A stretch of DNA of 49,686 bases, taken from Methanobacteriaceae archaeon. Its GTDB lineage: Archaea; Methanobacteriota; Methanobacteria; Methanobacteriales; Methanobacteriaceae. The stretch lies in the NCBI GenBank assembly GCA_017883605.1, contig JADGNH010000003.1, positions 1 to 49,686 of the forward strand, given 5' to 3'. The translations under genes and the position numbers were made by a program. Positions within the stretch are counted from its first letter, which is position 1. Each line of letters opens with the position of its first letter. Shown piece by piece: positions 33,988 through 42,507 of the stretch. The notes below the pieces were generated by a model. The model saw only the letters and a list, made by a program, of their open reading frames with translations. It made no database searches and was not told where the DNA came from.

Positions 33988-34521
33988 CTACTCCTTGTTG
34001 ATCAGGTATATTCCGTCCTGGAACACCCTTGGGTCTCTTCCCTTTATTTTGGTGGCCTGTTCTATGTTAGCCATGGTTTGACCCACTTCTTCCTTATTGA
34101 TTCCTTCGACCACAACTTCATCACCCTTTATATTCACTCGGGTATCACCCAAAATTTTGGCTTTTCTGGGGTGTCTTTCGCCAAGGAAGTTTTCTATGAT
34201 AACCCTATTTTCAGTAGTTTTCACAGTCATAGGAAAGTGAGCGTAAACTATTTTCATTTTATAACTAAATCCTTTTGTCAAACCTATTATCATGTTGTTT
34301 ATATGGGACTTTATAGTACCCAACATAGCTTTATCTCTTTTTTTAGGGAAGTGGGTTTCAAGAACTATGTTATCATCTTCTTTCATTATTTTGATGTTTC
34401 TGTACTTAAATTTCCTTTTAAGTTCTCCCTTTGATCCCGAAACCGTCACTTCGTCTTCTACGGTGACTTCTATTCCGTCTGGTATAGGGATCTCTTCTCT
34501 GAGAATCACTGCTTGAACCAT
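33988..34521 (-). CDS. rplF: 50S ribosomal protein L6 (uL6)
   Basis: 177 residues. Two uL6 domains: EEIPIPDGIEVTVEDEVTVSGSKGEL at the start, and the C-terminal domain with HFPMTVKTTENRVIIENFLGERHPRKAKI. Binds 23S rRNA near the sarcin-ricin loop. AAGGTGAT precedes the ATG. Confidence 0.97.
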   Translation of the reverse strand: MVQAVILREEIPIPDGIEVTVEDEVTVSGSKGELKRKFKYRNIKIMKEDDNIVLETHFPKKRDKAMLGTIKSHINNMIIGLTKGFSYKMKIVYAHFPMTVKTTENRVIIENFLGERHPRKAKILGDTRVNIKGDEVVVEGINKEEVGQTMANIEQATKIKGRDPRVFQDGIYLINKE

Positions 34522-34530
34522 TATATCACC

Positions 34531-34923
34531 TTAATAAATGTATACCAAAAGTCTACCACCTATTCCCCTCTCCTTAGATTCATTATGGGTCATTATACCT
34601 TCAGGTGTGGTTAATATCATTATCCCAAAGTTTTTGGATGGTAGGTACCTTTTTTCAAATTTCTCAAATTCATCTTTCTTAACGGCATGCCGGGGTTTTA
34701 TGACACCACACTTGTTTATGTTACCTTCCAGTTCTACTATGAACTGCCCTGCCTTGCCATCATCTATAAATTCAAATTCACCAATATATCCTTCTTTCTG
34801 CATAGTTCTTAGAACATGTCCAATCATTTTAGATGCTGGTGAGATGGTGCATCTCTTGTTTCCCTGCATCTCATTGTTTCTCATGTTGGTAAGAGCATCT
34901 GCCAGAGGATCCATAAGAGTCAT
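34531..34923 (-). CDS. rpsH: 30S ribosomal protein S8 (uS8)
   Basis: 130 residues from the ATG at 34923 (GAGGTG 7 nt upstream). MTLMDPLADALTNMRNNEMQGN is the archaeal uS8 start, and the C-terminus has IMILTTPEGIMTHNESKERGIGGRLLVYIY. A primary 16S rRNA (helix 21) binder; in bacteria uS8 represses the spc operon, and a similar role here is possible but unproven. Confidence 0.97.
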   Translation of the reverse strand: MTLMDPLADALTNMRNNEMQGNKRCTISPASKMIGHVLRTMQKEGYIGEFEFIDDGKAGQFIVELEGNINKCGVIKPRHAVKKDEFEKFEKRYLPSKNFGIMILTTPEGIMTHNESKERGIGGRLLVYIY

Positions 34924-34939
34924 AATAAACACCTCTGCA

Positions 34940-35083
34940 TTAGTTGAATTTTTTAAACCCTATTTTTCGTGCAAGTTCTCTGAAGCATTGCCTGCATAGC
35001 ATAAGCCCGTATCTTCTAACCAAAGCAGAGTGATCCCCGCATCTTCTACATTTCCTTGATGCTTTTCCGTATTTTCTTGGCAA
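34940..35083 (-). CDS. rpsN: 30S ribosomal protein S14 (uS14, zinc-ribbon type)
   Basis: 47 residues, with a TTG start at 35083 behind AGGTGAT. The sequence begins PRKYGKASRKCRRCGDHSA and contains two Cys pairs (CRRC and CRQC) for zinc; it ends RELARKIGFKKFN. The size and motifs fit archaeal uS14 exactly, and the L5-S14-S8 order is conserved. It lies 8 nt after the rpl5 stop. Confidence 0.94.
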   Translation of the reverse strand: MPRKYGKASRKCRRCGDHSALVRRYGLMLCRQCFRELARKIGFKKFN

Positions 35084-35091
35084 TTTATCAC

Positions 35092-35598
35092 CTATTTTAT
35101 CTTAACTTGGAATTTTTCCTGCATGAACTCTATAGTCTCTTCTGAGTTAACCTGATGTTTCAGGGGAATTTTTTTCTGCTGGATTTTCCTTCTTTTTATT
35201 CTATGACCTGGTTTTTCAAATGTAATGGAAACATTCATTCCAAATATACCTATATCCGGGTCGTAACGCATTCCAGGAATTTCTATGTGTTCCTCTATAC
35301 CAAAAGAAACATTGCCCTGCTGGTCGAATTGGCTGGATTTGAGGTTGTTACCAATACCATCCAATACTAATTTGACTGCATCAAAGGCCTTTTCATCCCT
35401 TAAAGTAACTTTACATGCTATTGGTTGACCTCTTCTTATTCCGAATTCAGGATTAGTAACCTTAGAATAAGTACGAATCGGTTTTTGATTGGTAATATTG
35501 GTCAGAAGTTTTTCAGCCCGGGAAAGCTTTTCACCAGCCTCACCTACTCCTATGTTTATAGTGGCCTTTGCGATTTCCACCTGTTCCATGGGATTCAT
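35092..35598 (-). CDS. rplE: 50S ribosomal protein L5 (uL5)
   Basis: 168 residues. VEIAKATINIGVGEAGEKLSRAEKLL, then QKPIRTYSKVTNPEFGIRRGQPIACKVTLR, match archaeal uL5, which binds 5S rRNA and P-site tRNA. The Shine-Dalgarno GGAGGT lies in the last codons of rps4e, whose TAG directly abuts the ATG. Confidence 0.97.
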   Translation of the reverse strand: MNPMEQVEIAKATINIGVGEAGEKLSRAEKLLTNITNQKPIRTYSKVTNPEFGIRRGQPIACKVTLRDEKAFDAVKLVLDGIGNNLKSSQFDQQGNVSFGIEEHIEIPGMRYDPDIGIFGMNVSITFEKPGHRIKRRKIQQKKIPLKHQVNSEETIEFMQEKFQVKIK

Positions 35599-36327
35599 CT
35601 ATTTACCTCCTGGAAGCGAAATCATAGGCTTTTCTTTACCTAAAACAAAAACGTAGTCTTTGAGTGTAAGGAAAGTTTTCTGATCATCGGTTTGTATAAG
35701 TACGGTATTGGGCATAGATGATTTGGTAATGTTTATTTCTTTAATGGTTCCGAGTTCTCCAATGTGCTTTCCACCAGTTATGAGACCAATGGTACCATTT
35801 TCGAATTTTATGTGATCTGAAATCTGATTTTCAAGAACCTTAAACACCACCACATCAGCTGTTTTAAAATCATCTTCAACCAGGCAGTTCCTACCATCAT
35901 GAAGGTTGAGCTGAATTTTACCTCCCTTTATGGTGGTTTTATCCACTATCCTGCAGAGTTTGAATTCTTTGTTTTCCTCAGGTATGGGATGGAGTATCAG
36001 TCTTCCCTTCTCATCTGGAAGAACCCTGTAAACTTTACCAGTTTTTGGTATTTCAATAACATCCATAAATCCTAATGGAAATTTGAAATCTTTCCTCACA
36101 CGTCCATCTACCAGAATTTCACCATTATTTATGATCCTTTTTGCTTCTCTGGAAGTGTCAGCAACTTTAAGAATGTCCCGGACTACGATAAGAAGTGGTA
36201 ATGATCCCTTAATTGCGTGAGGGCCTGGACTTGGTTTCACCGTCCATTTATACTCTTTAGGGTGAATAGGCCAGTTTTCTGGTGCTTTAAAACGTTTTAG
36301 ATGTTTTCTTGATCCCATTTTCGCCAT
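35599..36327 (-). CDS. rps4e: 30S ribosomal protein S4e (eS4)
   Basis: 242 residues from the ATG at 36327 (GAGGG upstream, 1 nt after the rpl24 stop). KMGSRKHLKRFKAPENWPIHPKEYKWTVKPSPGPH, read as two parts, opens the protein. An S4 RNA-binding domain (DTSREAKRIINNGEILVDGRVRKD) and a C-terminal KOW region (GTIGLITGGKHIGELGTIKEI) follow. Confidence 0.97.
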   Translation of the reverse strand: MAKMGSRKHLKRFKAPENWPIHPKEYKWTVKPSPGPHAIKGSLPLLIVVRDILKVADTSREAKRIINNGEILVDGRVRKDFKFPLGFMDVIEIPKTGKVYRVLPDEKGRLILHPIPEENKEFKLCRIVDKTTIKGGKIQLNLHDGRNCLVEDDFKTADVVVFKVLENQISDHIKFENGTIGLITGGKHIGELGTIKEINITKSSMPNTVLIQTDDQKTFLTLKDYVFVLGKEKPMISLPGGK

Positions 36328-36328
36328 T

Positions 36329-36682
36329 TTATCCCTCTCTATCAATTATTTGATTTCGTTCTTCATCATCTAAATCCATTTCGACTATCATAAGGTTGGA
36401 GGGATGGATTGGGTGGTAAACTTGATTTCCGTCTGGTTTTTGTACCGAAACACCTTCAATCATGAGTCGGTAGTTTTTAAGGTCCACTTTCTCCACTTTT
36501 CCCTCGTGATCCTTAAAATCACCACGCATGACCTGCACGGTGTCTCCAGATCTAACTGGAATGGATCTTCGCCCATATTTTTCTCTGAGCTCTTCACTGA
36601 GGTTAACGCTCATCAATTTATGGCGCACGTGTAATGGTGCGTTAAAGCGAAATTTCCTCTGTTTTCTTGGCTGTTTTGACAT
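36329..36682 (-). CDS. rplX: 50S ribosomal protein L24 (uL24)
   Basis: 117 residues. A KOW protein of archaeal type: QRKFRFNAPLHVRHKLMSVNLSEELREKYGRRSIPVRSGDTV, read in parts, then VMRGDFKDHEGKVEKVDLKNYRLMIEGV. An early assembly initiator of the large subunit. GGTGATT precedes the ATG. Confidence 0.97.
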   Translation of the reverse strand: MSKQPRKQRKFRFNAPLHVRHKLMSVNLSEELREKYGRRSIPVRSGDTVQVMRGDFKDHEGKVEKVDLKNYRLMIEGVSVQKPDGNQVYHPIHPSNLMIVEMDLDDEERNQIIDREG

Positions 36683-36700
36683 ATTAAATCACCATTAAAT

Positions 36701-37099
36701 TTAAACTATTATGCTAGCAGCACTTCCTATAGCCGGCCATCTGTCGGCGGCTTCTTTTGCCACTGGTCCCCTTATCTCTGAACCTTTAAGCACGCCTTCT
36801 GGGCTCAATATTACTGCTGCGTTATCTTCAAATTTTATTCTTAGGCCGTCTGCTCTTCTATATTCTTTTTTCTGTCTGATGACCACTGCAGTGGTTACTT
36901 CTCTCCTCATTTCTACTGTACCTTTTTTAACGGAAATTACCACCATGTCACCCACACCGGCACTGGCCAGTCTTCTTCTGACTCCTTTGTATCCTTTAAC
37001 AGATATTATTTCCACTTCTCTGGCACCGGTGTTGTCCACGCACTGGAGTCTTGCCCCAATTGGCAGTGCCTTTGCAACATTCGATGTAATTGCCTTCAT
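36701..37099 (-). CDS. rplN: 50S ribosomal protein L14 (uL14)
   Basis: 132 residues. LPIGARLQCVDNTGAREVEIISVKGYKG is the uL14 signature; VVIRQKKEYRRADGLRIKFEDNAAV follows. Forms intersubunit bridges with 16S rRNA. The start overlaps the rps17 stop by ATGA. Confidence 0.97.
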   Translation of the reverse strand: MKAITSNVAKALPIGARLQCVDNTGAREVEIISVKGYKGVRRRLASAGVGDMVVISVKKGTVEMRREVTTAVVIRQKKEYRRADGLRIKFEDNAAVILSPEGVLKGSEIRGPVAKEAADRWPAIGSAASIIV

Positions 37100-37419
37100 T
37101 TTTTATCTCCTTTTACTTCAACCACCACAAAATGTTTTGTCTTGCTCAGCGGTCTGCACTCCGCAATTTTAACTGCATCACCAATGTGGGCTTCTATACA
37201 GTCTGGTTTGTGTGCGTTTATCTTTGATTTTCTTTTTTCATATCTCTCGTATTTTCTGATGAATTTGTAAAAGCTTCTCTCAACGGTGACGGTCCTTTCT
37301 GCCCTGTTACTGGTTATTATTCCTTCCAATATTTGACCTCTTACCGGCAAGGTTCCATGAAAAGGACAGTTAGGATCATCGCATTTTGTTTTTGGTTCTG
37401 TAACATCAATACCAACCAT
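37096..37419 (-). CDS. rpsQ: 30S ribosomal protein S17 (uS17)
   Basis: 107 residues. An OB-fold protein of archaeal type: DPNCPFHGTLPVRGQILEGIITS near the start, then TVTVERSFYKFIRKYERYEKRKSKINAHKPDC and GDAVKIAECRPLSKTKHFVVVE. Primary 16S rRNA binder. Coupled to rpl14 by a 4-bp overlap. Confidence 0.97.
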   Translation of the reverse strand: MVGIDVTEPKTKCDDPNCPFHGTLPVRGQILEGIITSNRAERTVTVERSFYKFIRKYERYEKRKSKINAHKPDCIEAHIGDAVKIAECRPLSKTKHFVVVEVKGDKK

Positions 37420-37437
37420 AATATCACCAATTTTATA

Positions 37438-37719
37438 TCAATAGTTTCTAAATCTTTTTTTTATCCTATCCTCAGGACGAGCAACGAGTATTTTGCCCTC
37501 AATTTCAACTTTTCTACCATCAGGCAGTTCAAAATGAAAGACTGACACCTTTTTGGGGATAATCTTTTCTTTTCCTTTATCATCCTCTATTTTGATGGTA
37601 TTTTTGGTTTCGTCAACAACATTTCCTTTTATTCCCCTAAATCCGGGGTGGGAGCTATCGACAACTTTAATCTTTAAACCGATGAACTCATGTCTGAATA
37701 TGTTATATGGAGTGATCAT
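37438..37719 (-). CDS. rnp1: Ribonuclease P protein component 1 (Rpp29/Pop4)
   Basis: 93 residues from the ATG at 37719. TPYNIFRHEFIGLKIKVVDSSHPGFRGIKG is the Rpp29 core (an Sm-like barrel) and KVSVFHFELPDGRKVEIEGK the second half. It pairs with Rpp21 on the RNase P RNA specificity domain, which trims tRNA 5' ends. Its place between aIF1 and S17 is typical of euryarchaea and links tRNA maturation to ribosome synthesis. Confidence 0.94.
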   Translation of the reverse strand: MITPYNIFRHEFIGLKIKVVDSSHPGFRGIKGNVVDETKNTIKIEDDKGKEKIIPKKVSVFHFELPDGRKVEIEGKILVARPEDRIKKRFRNY

Positions 37720-37805
37720 GATCTTTATCAACCATAAGTCCTATACACCATTTAACAAAATACAAACAGCGAACATGAATGTAAATACAAGACATTGGAA
37801 GATTA

Positions 37806-38147
37806 TTAGCGTCTCTTTCTATTCCTACTTCTATTGTCTCTATCTCTTATTTCAATGGTGTCTGAAGAAAAGCCCATTTCTGCCAGAACTTCTTTGACTT
37901 TAATTTTATGATCTCCTTGAAGTTCTATCTGACCCTTCTTGGAAGTTCCTCCACAGGCACATTTGTTTTTAAGCTCCTTTGTCAGTTCTTTTATATCTAT
38001 ATCGTGCTCATCTATACCCTCTACAATGGTCATGAGTTTTCCGAATCTTCTTCTTACTGTGTAGACTTTAACTTTCTGAATCTCCCTAGCTATCTCCTCG
38101 CAGACGCAAAGTTCTTCTGGAAGACCACATATCTCACAGACTGTCAT
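37806..38147 (-). CDS. Translation initiation factor aIF1 (SUI1 family)
   Basis: 113 residues. An N-terminal Cys-rich ribbon MTVCEICGLPEELCVC is followed by the SUI1 domain: KKLMTIVEGI-like RFGKLMTIVEGID, the conserved KNKCACGGTSKKGQIELQGDH, and VLAEMGF. It monitors start-codon selection in the P site of the small subunit. The ATG lies 5 nt after the rpl29 stop; GGAG of rpl29's last codons is its Shine-Dalgarno. The tail RDRDNRSRNRKRR is basic. Confidence 0.94.
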   Translation of the reverse strand: MTVCEICGLPEELCVCEEIAREIQKVKVYTVRRRFGKLMTIVEGIDEHDIDIKELTKELKNKCACGGTSKKGQIELQGDHKIKVKEVLAEMGFSSDTIEIRDRDNRSRNRKRR

Positions 38148-38152
38148 CTATT

Positions 38153-38359
38153 TTAGTTCTCCTTCTCTTTTTCGTTCATTATGGTAAGTACACGTGCAAT
38201 AGTTCTCTTGAGTTCCTTGATCTTCCCCGGGTTTTCATAAACTCCAGCGGCAGCACTTTTTGATATATTCTTTGCATACTCTGCCTTGAGTTCATCCAAC
38301 TTCTTTTGGATTTCATTTATCTCCATTACCCTTATTTCCTTGCTTCTCAATATTACCAT
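38153..38359 (-). CDS. rpmC: 50S ribosomal protein L29 (uL29)
   Basis: 68 residues from the ATG at 38359 (AGGATG upstream). MVILRSKEIRVMEINEIQKKLDELKAEY is the archaeal uL29 start; IKELKRTIARVLTIMNEKE closes the helical hairpin. In-frame starts up to 38410 fall in the region that appears to be the displaced 3' end of rps3 and are rejected. Confidence 0.95.
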   Translation of the reverse strand: MVILRSKEIRVMEINEIQKKLDELKAEYAKNISKSAAAGVYENPGKIKELKRTIARVLTIMNEKEKEN

Positions 38360-38463
38360 TTCTCTACATCCTTTTATAATTTGTGATAATTTTAGCTCTT
38401 GTCTATTCAAATCGGATTTTAAGCTTCCTTATCTTTTCATCTTCCTGATCCGGTGCTAAAACT

Positions 38464-39477
38464 TCATCGGCGTTCTCTGGAGATTCTGAAAGTTTCTTCT
38501 GGAGATCTTTCACGAGCTTCCTCGGGAGATTCTTCAGGAACTTCCTCTGAAACTTCTTCAACAGTTTCATCTACAGTTTCCTCAGCAGCTTCCTCAGGAA
38601 CTTCTTCAACAGCTTCTTCAACAGCTTCCTCAGGAACTTCTTCAGCAACTTCTTCAACAGCTTCCTCAGGAACTTCTTCAACAGCTTCCTCAGGAACTTC
38701 TTCAACAGCTTCCTCTACAACTTCTTCTTCAATTACTTCAGCGTCTTCTGGTGCTTCTTCTGTGATTTCTTCCAGAATTTCAGCAGATTCCGTGACTTCT
38801 TCAACTACTTCCACATCTCCTGCCGGTTCTGTGGATTCCTCCTCAATATTATCCACCAAAGTATCTACTGGAGTTTCCTCCACCGGTACCGGATGGATAT
38901 CAACCTTGTCAGGCAGAACAATGCCTGGGGGCATGATTCTGACGAAAATTCCCAAAACACCGGGTTTAAGTTGGACGGTGGCGAAACCTACCCTTACAAA
39001 TCTGGTGGCTGGTTCTCCACATTTTTTTATGTATCCATCTGAGAACTTGGCTGTGGCTGATCTGGATCCACGGATCTTACCCGATATGGTGACTTCCACA
39101 CCCTGAGCTCCTGCTCCCATTATCCTGCGCAGAGCAGTATATGCAACTCTTCTGAAATGCATTCCCCTCTGTAGCATGGCCGCGATTTTGTGGGCCATTA
39201 TTTTAGGGTTAAGTTCAGGTACATCCACCTCTTTAACTTCTACCTGAGGGTTTTCCAGTTCGTAGTTTAATTTGAGGTTTTGGGTTATGTTACGGACTGT
39301 TTTACCCCCTCTTCCTATGACCATGCCCGGACGTTCAGCGTAAACTACTACCATGGTTCCCAGGGGAGTTACCTGGATTTCCATTCCACCATAACCCGCT
39401 CTTTCCAGCTCTTTTTCTAGAAATTCGTCTATTCTTGTTCTTTTAAGACCTTCTGTGACAAAATCTTTTTCGATCAT
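38464..39477 (-). CDS. rpsC: 30S ribosomal protein S3 (uS3) with an acidic repeat tail and apparent 3' frameshift
   Basis: 337 residues as read. Residues 1-198 are a normal archaeal uS3: a KH domain with GMVIGRGGKTVRN at 51-63, the helix PKIMAHKIAAML, and GAGAQGVEVTISGKIRGSRSATAKF; it lines the mRNA entry tunnel. From residue 199 the protein is a Glu/Val/Pro/Ala tail with VPEEAVEE repeats. The last residues, RSPEETFRISRERR, look out of frame. Skipping one base at the AAA run (plus 38508-38510) continues as Asp-Leu-Gln-Lys-Lys-Leu through 34 residues to a TAG at 38403, so the intact protein may have 357 residues. Confidence 0.93.
   Translation of the reverse strand: MIEKDFVTEGLKRTRIDEFLEKELERAGYGGMEIQVTPLGTMVVVYAERPGMVIGRGGKTVRNITQNLKLNYELENPQVEVKEVDVPELNPKIMAHKIAAMLQRGMHFRRVAYTALRRIMGAGAQGVEVTISGKIRGSRSATAKFSDGYIKKCGEPATRFVRVGFATVQLKPGVLGIFVRIMPPGIVLPDKVDIHPVPVEETPVDTLVDNIEEESTEPAGDVEVVEEVTESAEILEEITEEAPEDAEVIEEEVVEEAVEEVPEEAVEEVPEEAVEEVAEEVPEEAVEEAVEEVPEEAAEETVDETVEEVSEEVPEESPEEARERSPEETFRISRERR
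38590..38720. repeat. 24-bp minisatellite inside rps3
   Basis: Plus-strand units of TTCCTCAGGAACTTCTTCAACAGC recur with 24-bp period and some 12-bp half units. They encode the Val-Pro-Glu-Glu-Ala-Val-Glu-Glu repeats of the S3 tail on the minus strand. Confidence 0.85.
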
Positions 39478-39482
39478 TGGAT

Positions 39483-39941
39483 CTATGCCTCCCCTAGAAC
39501 TACTTGTATGTGGGTGGTGGTGGTGTTAAATGGACTGGCTCTTCCAAATGCTCTGGCAGTCCATCCCCTTATAACATAACCTCTATGGCTGGATATGTGT
39601 ATTATTTTCAGGTTTTCTGAGTCCAGACCCTGGTATTCGGCGTTGGCCTCTGCGTTTTTAAGCACCTCTAATACTTGGGCGGCAGCTTTGACTGGATAAC
39701 GGCCAGTTGGCCATCCTTTTAGTCCCCTTCTGTGTCCAACTTTTTTGTTGTGTCGTTTGAATGGTACAGGAGTCTTCATTAAGATTACATCATCCAGGTA
39801 AGCCTTCGCCTCTTCAATATCCATCCCTCTGATGACGTTGCATATTTCAACAGCGTGTTTAGGGGAAATTTTAAGTGATCTCCCAGCTGCCTTCACTGTT
39901 TTCTCTTTAGCTTCATTATAAGCGTATTTCATTTTTGCCAT
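39483..39941 (-). CDS. rplV: 50S ribosomal protein L22 (uL22)
   Basis: 152 residues. The archaeal form: AAGRSLKISPKHAVEICNVIRGM, then VPFKRHNKKVGHRRGLKGWPTGRYPVKAA and RGYVIRGWTARAFGRASPFNTTTTHIQVVLGE, read in parts. Its loop lines the peptide exit tunnel. The stop lies 5 nt before the rps3 ATG. Confidence 0.97.
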   Translation of the reverse strand: MAKMKYAYNEAKEKTVKAAGRSLKISPKHAVEICNVIRGMDIEEAKAYLDDVILMKTPVPFKRHNKKVGHRRGLKGWPTGRYPVKAAAQVLEVLKNAEANAEYQGLDSENLKIIHISSHRGYVIRGWTARAFGRASPFNTTTTHIQVVLGEA

Positions 39942-39953
39942 GTTAATTTCTCC

Positions 39954-40364
<411 letters not shown>

Positions 40365-40520
40365 TTAGTCTCCTCCTCATAATTTATTTTCTTATTTAAA
40401 TTTCATCTATCCTCATTAATCTCTATTAATCCTTATTTCAACCTTTATTCGTCTCTATTTAATAAATTTACTTATTTACACTATTTGTTTTAATTAAAAT
40501 TTCTATTTATATTCCTTAAT

Positions 40521-41246
40521 CTATCTCCTTTTCCCTGTCCTTCGTGCTGCGATGGAACCCACCTTTCTGCCTGGTGGTGCATGTCTTGAAACTGTGGTCG
40601 GCTTTCCAGGATGCTGTCTATTTCCACCACCGTGGGGGTGATCCACTGCGTTCATAGCCACTCCTCTCACATCTACACTCTTTTTACCCTTAGCTTTCAT
40701 GGCGTAGTGTCTGTTCCCTGCTTTAAGGAATGGTTTCTCCTTTCTTCCCCCGCCTGCAACCACTCCAATGGTAGCTCTGCAGAGAGGGTTGAATGCCTTT
40801 AATTCACCTGATGGTAATTCTACAATAGCCTTACCAATATCATGGGTTATTAAAGAAGCGTGAGTACCAGAAGATCTGACAAATTTACCGCCGTCTCCGG
40901 GGGTTTTCTCAAGATTGTATAGGGGTGTACCTTCAGGAATCTCAGCTAGGGGTAATGAGTTTCCAGGGTTTATGGGTGCTGAAATTCCGCAGGCAATATC
41001 ATCATTAATTTTTATACTTTCAGGTGCTAAAATAAGTCTCTTTTCATCGTTCTCGAACTTTATGAGTGCCAGAGGCGCGCTTCTACCAGGATCGTTGATG
41101 ATGTCTATTACTTTTCCCTTGAGGCTGCCTTCTTTCTCTATTTCATCATAAGAGCGGTACTGGATTTTTCCTTTAAATCTGTGTGATGCGCTCTTGTAAG
41201 TCGGAGTTCCTCTTCCTCTCCTTTGAGTCTTTAATCTTTTTCCCAT
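40521..41246 (-). CDS. rplB: 50S ribosomal protein L2 (uL2)
   Basis: 241 residues. GKRLKTQRRGRGTPTYKSASHRFKGK opens the archaeal uL2; the conserved peptidyl-transferase-region motif RGVAMNAVDHPHGGGNRQHPGKP lies near the C-terminus, with the key His in PHGGG. AAGGAGG precedes the ATG. A 156-bp AT-rich spacer with short degenerate repeats follows, before rps19. Confidence 0.97.
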   Translation of the reverse strand: MGKRLKTQRRGRGTPTYKSASHRFKGKIQYRSYDEIEKEGSLKGKVIDIINDPGRSAPLALIKFENDEKRLILAPESIKINDDIACGISAPINPGNSLPLAEIPEGTPLYNLEKTPGDGGKFVRSSGTHASLITHDIGKAIVELPSGELKAFNPLCRATIGVVAGGGRKEKPFLKAGNRHYAMKAKGKKSVDVRGVAMNAVDHPHGGGNRQHPGKPTTVSRHAPPGRKVGSIAARRTGKRR

Positions 41247-41399
41247 TTATTTTCCTCCTTAAGGATAAAATTTATTAATTTGAAACCAAAATTTATATGA
41301 ATTTCAAACGAAATTTGATGAATTTAACCAATCAAACTATCATGAATAATTATGGTTCGCGTTTAATGATCTTTTTTATCGTTCGTTAATGATTATTAA

Positions 41400-41660
41400 T
41401 TAGAAAACACCCATTTTAACCGCTATATCTTCTGCACTGTGCTCTGCGGCTAGTTTTATGTATGCCACCTTATTGCCGAGGGATGTTATTTGAGTGTTAA
41501 CCCGTTCCACTTTCACCGCGAAAAGATCCTCGAAAGCACTTTTTATTTCAGATTTACGGGAAGTTCTCAAGACTATAAACGTCAGTTCATTGTTTTTATC
41601 TATGGCGTTCATGCTTTTTTCTGTTAAATGTGGTTTTACAATTACTGAATAAGGATCCAT
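41400..41660 (-). CDS. rplW: 50S ribosomal protein L23 (uL23)
   Basis: 86 residues. DPYSVIVKPHLTEKSMNAIDKNNELTFIVL and KSAFEDLFAVKVERVNTQI match archaeal uL23, the exit-tunnel protein that docks SRP and the translocon. GGGGG precedes the ATG. A 153-bp spacer with duplicated GTTCG/TTAATGAT elements lies between it and rpl2. Confidence 0.97.
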   Translation of the reverse strand: MDPYSVIVKPHLTEKSMNAIDKNNELTFIVLRTSRKSEIKSAFEDLFAVKVERVNTQITSLGNKVAYIKLAAEHSAEDIAVKMGVF

Positions 41661-41675
41661 TTCTTAACCCCCAAT

Positions 41676-42461
41676 TTACTGAGTGAACAGTTCTCCTAAT
41701 TTTTCAATGGCAGATCTGGTGTAGATAGTAAACCTTCCAGGATGGGTTCCGGGAGCGAGAAGTTCTGTATTAAGGTTATCAACCACGATTACGTCAACCC
41801 CGGCATGGTTTCTGGCGCCGAGGCTTATTCCTTTATCTTCTCCAACAACCAGCAGAGGGCCCTTAGGAACTTTATATTTTCTACCCCTAGTCTTACCCCT
41901 TCCAGCTCTTATTATACGGCCGTTCTTCGCCCTTACAATATCGTCCATTATTCCCAGTTTTTTGAAGATTTCCCTGGTATCACTGGTTTTTTTGATCTTT
42001 GAAAGCTCATCATCAACCACAAATGGTATCTGGAGTATGTTTTCTATTCGATGTCCCCTCTGTTCAACCAGTTGCTGGTTGGCAGTTGCAGCCACTGCAG
42101 ACCTTATGGCCATTCTTCTTTCTTTTTTGTTTATTTTCTCATGTATGATTCTCTGGGCTCTTGGCGGATGGGCTCTTCTACCACCCACTGCCTGAGGTAC
42201 AAAAGCTGCTTTTGATCCGGCAGGGTGTCTTGATCCCTTTACCCGGGGAACCATAGCTACTCCCCGGCCTGCACCGAAGGATTCTGCAGTGGTTCGTTTT
42301 CCTGCCATGGGATCTGTTCCCCACGGCTGAATCCTGGCAGTTTGTGATGAGATAACTGCTCTTTTTATGAGGTCTGGTCTGAATTCTTCCATGAAAATCT
42401 CAGGAAGCTCTATTTCATCTATTGCTTCGCCTTCCAACGAGTAAACTTTAATTTTCTTCAT
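41676..42461 (-). CDS. rplD: 50S ribosomal protein L4 (uL4)
   Basis: 261 residues. KIKVYSLEGEAIDEIELPEIF, then PWGTDPMAGKRTTAESFGAGRGVAMVPRVKG and GGRRAHPPRAQRIIHEKINKKERRMAIRSA form the archaeal/eukaryotic uL4 with its tunnel-lining loop. GKTRGRKYKVPKGPLLVV is also typical. Coupled to rpl23 by 15 nt. Confidence 0.97.
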   Translation of the reverse strand: MKKIKVYSLEGEAIDEIELPEIFMEEFRPDLIKRAVISSQTARIQPWGTDPMAGKRTTAESFGAGRGVAMVPRVKGSRHPAGSKAAFVPQAVGGRRAHPPRAQRIIHEKINKKERRMAIRSAVAATANQQLVEQRGHRIENILQIPFVVDDELSKIKKTSDTREIFKKLGIMDDIVRAKNGRIIRAGRGKTRGRKYKVPKGPLLVVGEDKGISLGARNHAGVDVIVVDNLNTELLAPGTHPGRFTIYTRSAIEKLGELFTQ

Positions 42462-42507
42462 TTTGAATCACTTTTTAGTCATCTTAAATCATGAATTAAC
42501 GTTAACT

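Noticed and set aside
38453..39106. Long plus-strand ORF rich in Ser/Thr (SSTVSSAASSGTSS) opposite rps3
   Set aside because: It is the antisense of the Glu-rich S3 repeat. The composition is a pure by-product of GAA/GTT repeats, and no ribosome site or homology is seen.
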